A stretch of DNA of 60,000 bases, taken from contig CM043966.1 of the NCBI GenBank assembly GCA_014529385.2, positions 142,648,211 to 142,708,210 of the forward strand, read 5' to 3'. Below the pieces are notes generated by a model. That model was not told the origin of the DNA and searched no databases. It saw only the letters and a program-made list of their open reading frames with translations. The stretch is from Adiantum capillus-veneris. Lineage: Eukaryota; Streptophyta; Polypodiopsida; Polypodiales; Pteridaceae. A program made the position numbers and the translations under genes. Shown in pieces: positions 54,942 to 60,000 of this stretch; within the stretch, counting starts at the first letter, position 1, and each line of letters starts with the position of its first letter.

Positions 54942-55834
54942 AATCGCCCTGCACTAAGCCCAAGAGGCACTTTGTGCTTCTTCTATGAGTTGTTTGTAGT
55001 TGGAAAGAAGAGGAAGAGGAAGAGGAATGAGTTATTTTTCTGCAAGTTGTTAATTTCTGTATTGTCTGCAAGTTCTGTGATTTCTGCATAATCTTGTGTT
55101 TTTTGTTTGCACATAGTCTTTGCACAATTAGTAATCGTTAGCTTGTTCGCAGTGAATGAGTAAGTAGGTAGACAGGTAGCAATTTCTGTTTGCACACAGT
55201 CTGTACACAGTTTTCTGTTAAGGTTTGCCTGCACACAGTCTTTGCACAGTAAGGTAGTGAGAGAGGAAGTAGGTGGACAGTTAGCTCACTGTCAGTAAGT
55301 AGTTAGCAGAGTGGTTAACAGATTAGTTAGTGGTTAGCAGCACTGTTAGTAAGTAGATAAGGTAGTGAGCTATGAGCTGTTGACAGAGAGGTTAGGTAGG
55401 TGTTGACAGTGTGTGTGGCCCAGGCCTCAGTCCTCAATCTTATGATATATACTAGACTCACTCTTATATATATACCCTACCCCCTCAAGAGGAAATGAGA
55501 GCATGTGGGGCAAGTCCTCCACTCTCCTCCCTCCTCTTCCCACTTGCACCCTTAGACTTTCTAATTTGGGCCTAGTTCCCTACTAGAAATTGACGGTTTT
55601 AGGGATTCCGAGGGCATAAAGTGACCAAACGGAGGGCTGTAATGCACGGCACGTCCCTTTGACCGAGACACTCGTTTTGAGCTATCATACGTTCTATTCT
55701 ATAGCTGGGTCAAAAAAAAGGACCAAAAAATCAAAAAAAAAAAGAAGAAAAGACTTGGGTTGCAAAACACCCAAAAATACTAGGTGAGCAGCCTTCACGG
55801 ACACTCACTGACACTTCTAGGGGATCCAAGTCAT
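54942..55834 (+). other. G5 leader, about 890 bases
   Basis: No coding signal. 55120-55260 repeats CACACAGTCTTTGCACAGT-like phrases three times, and 55260-55370 repeats GTTAGTGGTTAGCAG-like words. A-rich stretches precede gag. Confidence 0.55.
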
Positions 55835-58800
55835 ATGAACCTGCGCTCTGGACGAGTGTTAGAGCACGAGCATATTGGTAGTGCCTCCATTTACGCGGGC
55901 ACCCTTTATTCCTCCACCCTAGGTTCTGGACCTTCGGCCGGGACTCAAGGTAGCGCGACCCAAGATCCTCATATCGCGTCTAGTGATTCTTCCTCTGACT
56001 ACGAAGTCATGGAGGGATATCCTACACCAAACCCTGATAGTTCAAGTCAAGACATGCATGCCATGGGCCCACGGCCCGGGTCCAGCGTGTTTAGCCACTT
56101 TAAAGAGACCCTTAGTAGAGCTACTCGCTCCGAACATGCGGTTAATGAAATAAATGAATGGAGTGGGGAAGTAAATTCGTCATTCATGCCTAAAATAGAC
56201 CCTATGCTTCTTGAGAGTGTGCATGTGAATGTTCCATTCATTTGCACCTCCTGATCCTTTAGGACTATCTCCCTTTGAGGTTCTACTACCCGATGGTAGG
56301 AGTCTTGCCGAAGTACATGAGATCGAGCGCTATATGCAAGCAACAAGGGAGAGGGAAATTGAGAACCTACGAAGGCTAGAACAAAGTCGAGCCGTGAAAG
56401 CAAAGGCTCCTATGACAACAATCATGCCAGCCGAGCAACCGAGTGCTCCCAAGGTAGCAGTCACGGAGGGGCAAGCGATGGGGAGCAATAATGCTTCCAC
56501 TTCGAGGGAAACCTCCATCACGCTAGGCCTAGATGGGATATTCCTAAATGAAAATTGGGAGTATGACCTACAAGAAGAAGCTTTAACTGATCGGTACATA
56601 GGACACACCTATCATGTGGGTTGGTTAGATGTTCTACAATCCACATCGGGTGCTACTAGCATAGATGAGCAACAACAGAAAGTCTGTGATGTCCTCCATA
56701 GGATTGTCGAGTTAGAAAGACAGAACACAGGGATCAACATGCCTTCAACATGCCTAATGAGATTCTTGGATACAGGAAAGGCCAACCAACCAACCCTATC
56801 ACAAATGGAGACTCCCTCAATGAGCCCCATTGATCCTCCATATGTTGTTTCGTCGGGAGCCTCAGTACAATCTGAGCCCACAAGTGGCAGCTTTACCTTC
56901 CCAGATCTAGCTCATCTTTCTCTTAATGACACTACGACTACCATGCATATCCCAGTGGTGAGCATGACAAGAAGTACACCATGGAGTTCATTTGTTAATA
57001 CTGCGCCGATGCTTAGTAGCACAGTGCCCCCAACTATACCTTCATGTATGTATCAATCATGTGCACCTGTCGTACCTCAGCCTCATGTAGCTCCTACACC
57101 TTCGATTATTCCAAGAGCTTACAATCCAAAATGGCATTATCCAAGCTCTTATACAAGTGGAGCCATGCCATTTAATAATAACATGCCATATCAGGCACCC
57201 CCTATGCCTAGGGCCACGCCTGTAAACTTTGGACCACCATCTGGTACACCACCATACAAAATATGGGACCCAAGAGCCGCGCGTACGCCAAGGCCAAGGC
57301 CAACTCCCATCTCACATGTGGTTCCAAGAGCACATACACCCGTTATACCTGCTCAAATAGGAGATTTGGCAGCATTTGCTCAAACTATCGGTCACTCTAT
57401 TGCGGAAAACATGCGTAGTGCACCTGATAGAGAGCCTAGGAGCAAGGCAGTTCAAGTAGCTAAGCTCACACAGAAATTTAGTGGAGACGGAGATGCTAGA
57501 AAGCATATGGAAGTCTTTGAACATGTGTGCGATTCCTTGGAAGAGCACAATGAGCTACATAAGTGTAAGGCTTTGAGTTTGACCCTAAGCGGAAAGGCTG
57601 GAGATTGGTATAGAACCTTAAGAGTAGAAGAGAAAACGATCTACTCTACTCTTAGGAGATTGTTCTTGAAAGAGCACATACGAGAGGGAGTACTTTGGGG
57701 TGTAGCCTCTCAGCTCGAGAAAGCCCAACGAGAAGAAGGTGAATCCGTGAGAGACTTCATTAGTCGCCTAAAGAATTTGAATTCTCGATGCAATCCAAAC
57801 GAGCGATTCAACAACAACCAATTGCTCGATAGATTCATTAGGGGACTACGACATGAAAGTAACTATAATGGCCTAGTCATTAGAGGTATCACTACTTGGG
57901 AAGCAGTCACCATGAATGCAATCCAATTGGAGGATAATTTAATGATTACAGGAGAAAGAGTGTCTGCCGAGCCGAAGTCTAGTAGCTCACAAGCATCAGG
58001 GCATGAGCCAATGAAGATAAAGCCAATCATGAAAGAGCAAACGATATCTGAGATGACTTTGGCAGATCTCACCAAGGCCATCCAAGAAAGCCTTAGGGGT
58101 AATCACGCTCCACAAAACACTCATATGTATCCAAGAAGGGAGCAACAATGGTGCTCAATTTGCTTGGGCCCACATACTACGAGTGAATGCCCTACTTTCA
58201 GAGTAAAGTTTAATGGGACTTGTAACGCGTGTGGTAGGTATGGCCATCAAGCGAAGGATTGCCTAATACTTAAACGCATCATGGAAAATAGACCGCCTAT
58301 AGCTTGGGCAGACTCACCTCGAGTTCCTGCATTGATGCCTACCCCACCCATGGAGCAATAGCTGCCATTACAGCACATGGTCCCTAGAACCCAAAATGTG
58401 GTCCAAACCACACCGTTGCCACCTTCGGTGCTAGGACCGCAACCCCCTCATCCAAGAGTTACACCTATGAACCAAATAGGTTGCGAGTCATCTAGTACCT
58501 ATGTAGATTGCGAAGAGGACATAGACTCTAGTATCACGTATGGAGTCGACATGCTTGAGGAGTGTCCCATGTACTATATGGAAGACCATTGGGGACAAAT
58601 CAAACCGGTATATCAAGCTACTGCGCTAGCAGCAAGAGGCCAAAACATTAATAGTTTTGCCAGGAGACCACCTCTTCAGTGCTACGAATGTGGTGGACCA
58701 CATCGAGTAGCTGAGTGCCCCATTAGAATGCAAAAGAATGTTGCACTAATGCAAAGAAGTCAAGGGAGTGCATTGGCAACGCCAATACTCATTTGTAATC

Positions 58801-59003
58801 GTTGTGGCATAGATCATTTGATCGCACAGTGTCCTAACAATCCAAACGCACCGAAAATCACACCATTGAACTTAATAGAGATTGTTGATGGGACACCACC
58901 AACTATAAACATAGTACCAGTAAACGCACTCACACAATCGATGCTCCAAAAAAAAAATTATATTCTTGAGGAAAGAGACACGGCATCAATTGCCCAATCT
59001 TAG
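55835..59003 (+). pseudogene. G5 gag with one frameshift and two in-frame TAGs
   Basis: The first ATG of the frame is at 55835 (MNLRSGRVLEHEH). A one-base shift near 56248 moves to the frame open from 56229 for 710 codons. A long Pro/Thr-rich region (56700-57350) precedes the capsid: KFSGDGDARKHMEVFEHV near 57475, GDWYRTL near 57600, QLEKAQREEGESVRDFISRL near 57712. Zinc knuckles follow: CSICLGPHTTSEC and CNACGRYGHQAKDC near 58150-58260. TAG at 58359 (CAA TAG CTG) is followed in the same frame by two more, CYECGGPHRVAEC near 58680 and CNRCGIDHLIAQC near 58797. TAG at 59001 follows. Four knuckles are unusual for gag. Confidence 0.85.
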
Positions 59004-60000
59004 AAAAAGAGGAAAACACGAAGAAAGAGATCGCAAAAAGTAGCGAAGTCAGACCGCAGCTCAAAGACCAACATAGGGACTGGTGATGACCCCGTATATA
59101 TGAACGACGCTGAAGAAGATTCTGATTCAGGTGAAACCATGGAGACCAAAACGACCACTAACATAGAAACCAACAAGGAAGATCTTCATGAGCCACAATG
59201 GCCAGGATCCAAAAAGAAGATAGGAACTTACCCAAACCCTACAGAGGAGATTGAGCGAGTCAAGCAATTAAGGAGTTTGGTAGAAGATACCCAAAGGGAT
59301 CTAGAACCAGCACCTAGGAAGATCCAGATTACAGACACCGTGTTCCCTACGCAACAACAAACTCACCAAGTCCATAGACCCTTGAACATACCTAGTGTCA
59401 TCCAAGAAGAAAGTGACTTAAAGTCATGGGAAAGTGGGCGTACTCACTTCTTGATGGAAAGAATGTTTACAGAGGGACTACCTGATCCTATCGAAGAAAT
59501 GGAGATCCCATCTTCCCCACGTCAAGGGACTCAAGGCCAAAAGGTGCCGTTAAACATTGCCAAATTGATGGATTTCATGTCTTCAGAAGTTAGAACCACC
59601 ATCATGTCCAAACTATATAAAGACCCCGAGCTAGTCTCAACCCTTCGAGCCTTCCTCAATGGAGAACTGAAGTTTGGGCTACCACAATTTGCACAGATGG
59701 ATGGAGCTGGGGAGATGCCAATAGATGAGGAATACATAGATCCACAACCGAACCTAGATGAGAACCTTGTTATAGAAATACCTGTTAACAAGTTGGGACA
59801 ATACTTTGAGGGTGATGAATCTAATGCGACTATACCAATCACTACTAAGGGATTAACTGTGAAGGGAATCCTTGATGGTGGCGCTGGGGTTAGCATTGTG
59901 ACTAAAAATTGCTGGGAAACTATGGGAAGACCTCACCTTGCGACCACAACCATTGTAGTGAAGATGGCCAATGGGTCTATTGTTAAACCTATTGGGATGT
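59004..60000 (+). CDS. G5 protease region (partial, same frame as gag)
   Basis: The frame is open without a stop from 59004 to the window end, continuing gag in phase. It begins very basic (KKRKTRRKRSQK), then acidic. A conserved-looking helix region NIAKLMDFMSSEVRTTIM lies near 59550. The aspartic protease motif is VKGILDGGAGVSIVTK near 59865: D-G-G-A in place of DTG/DSG, the form common in one large branch of plant gypsy elements. It is cut by the window edge, so reverse transcriptase and integrase are not visible. Confidence 0.8.

Larger units (their letters stand above)
54282..60000 (+). mobile_element. G5: Ty3/gypsy element, 5' part (runs off the window)
   Basis: LTR 54282-54920, primer site TGGCACCGCTGCTGGGG, leader, gag with several zinc knuckles, protease. 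The primer site resembles those of the large Tat/Athila-type gypsy branch. Pol beyond the protease lies outside the window. Confidence 0.85.

Overview
This window looks like nuclear DNA from a land plant with a large, repeat-rich genome. It contains Ty1/copia and Ty3/gypsy LTR retrotransposons of plant type, tRNA-iMet primer sites, a chromodomain integrase, long CA/GA/GT microsatellites and intron-bearing gene remnants. Nothing bacterial is present: no operons, ribosome binding sites or CRISPR array. I cannot fix the species. The mixture of gypsy lineages and large DDE transposases would suit a fern or other seed-free plant, but that is inference. I see no gene that is clearly intact and host-encoded.

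Layout: 1-4966, decayed copia element on + (copia-1). 4968-9067, copia element on - (copia-2) with its 5' LTR, joined tail to tail to copia-1. 9068-10139, no gene. 10140-16944, chromovirus-type gypsy element on + (G1). 16945-17615, fragment of the LTR of family R, on -. 17616-20064, gypsy element on - (G3) in which gag is joined directly to the RNase H end. 20325-21448, gypsy element on + (G4a) whose interior is replaced by a 64-base C run. 21449-24240, non-coding. 24240-25291, related LTR. 25292-26345, degenerate array built on GGTACTT. 26358-27145 and 42328-43426, two halves of a broken FCP1-like (HAD phosphatase family) gene.

The two gene halves are separated by a clean two-level nest. LTR element R (27146-42327, + strand, 4-base target duplication CCGT) sits in an exon. 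Element G2 (27170-37445, - strand, 4-base duplication ACGT) sits 24 bases inside R's 5' LTR. When R is removed in the mind at CCGT, the exon reading frame runs straight through.

43740-47785 holds a decayed DDE transposase on - with GGTACTT-core arrays next to it. 48141-49060 is a second fragment of the G4 family. 49797-52815 is another decayed transposase-like gene on +. 53435-54281 is the start of an element with a 169-base LTR. 54282-60000 is the 5' LTR, leader, gag and protease of a gypsy element (G5) that runs off the window.

The best candidate for something undescribed is a small conserved open reading frame of about 60 core residues in the 5' leader of two different LTR families. It occurs once in R and as two tandem overlapping units in the LTR of G2, always in the sense direction and upstream of gag, with the stop codon at the same alignment position. 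The second candidate is the association of GGTACTT-core arrays with both the FCP1-like gene and the DDE transposase, which may be one large DNA transposon.
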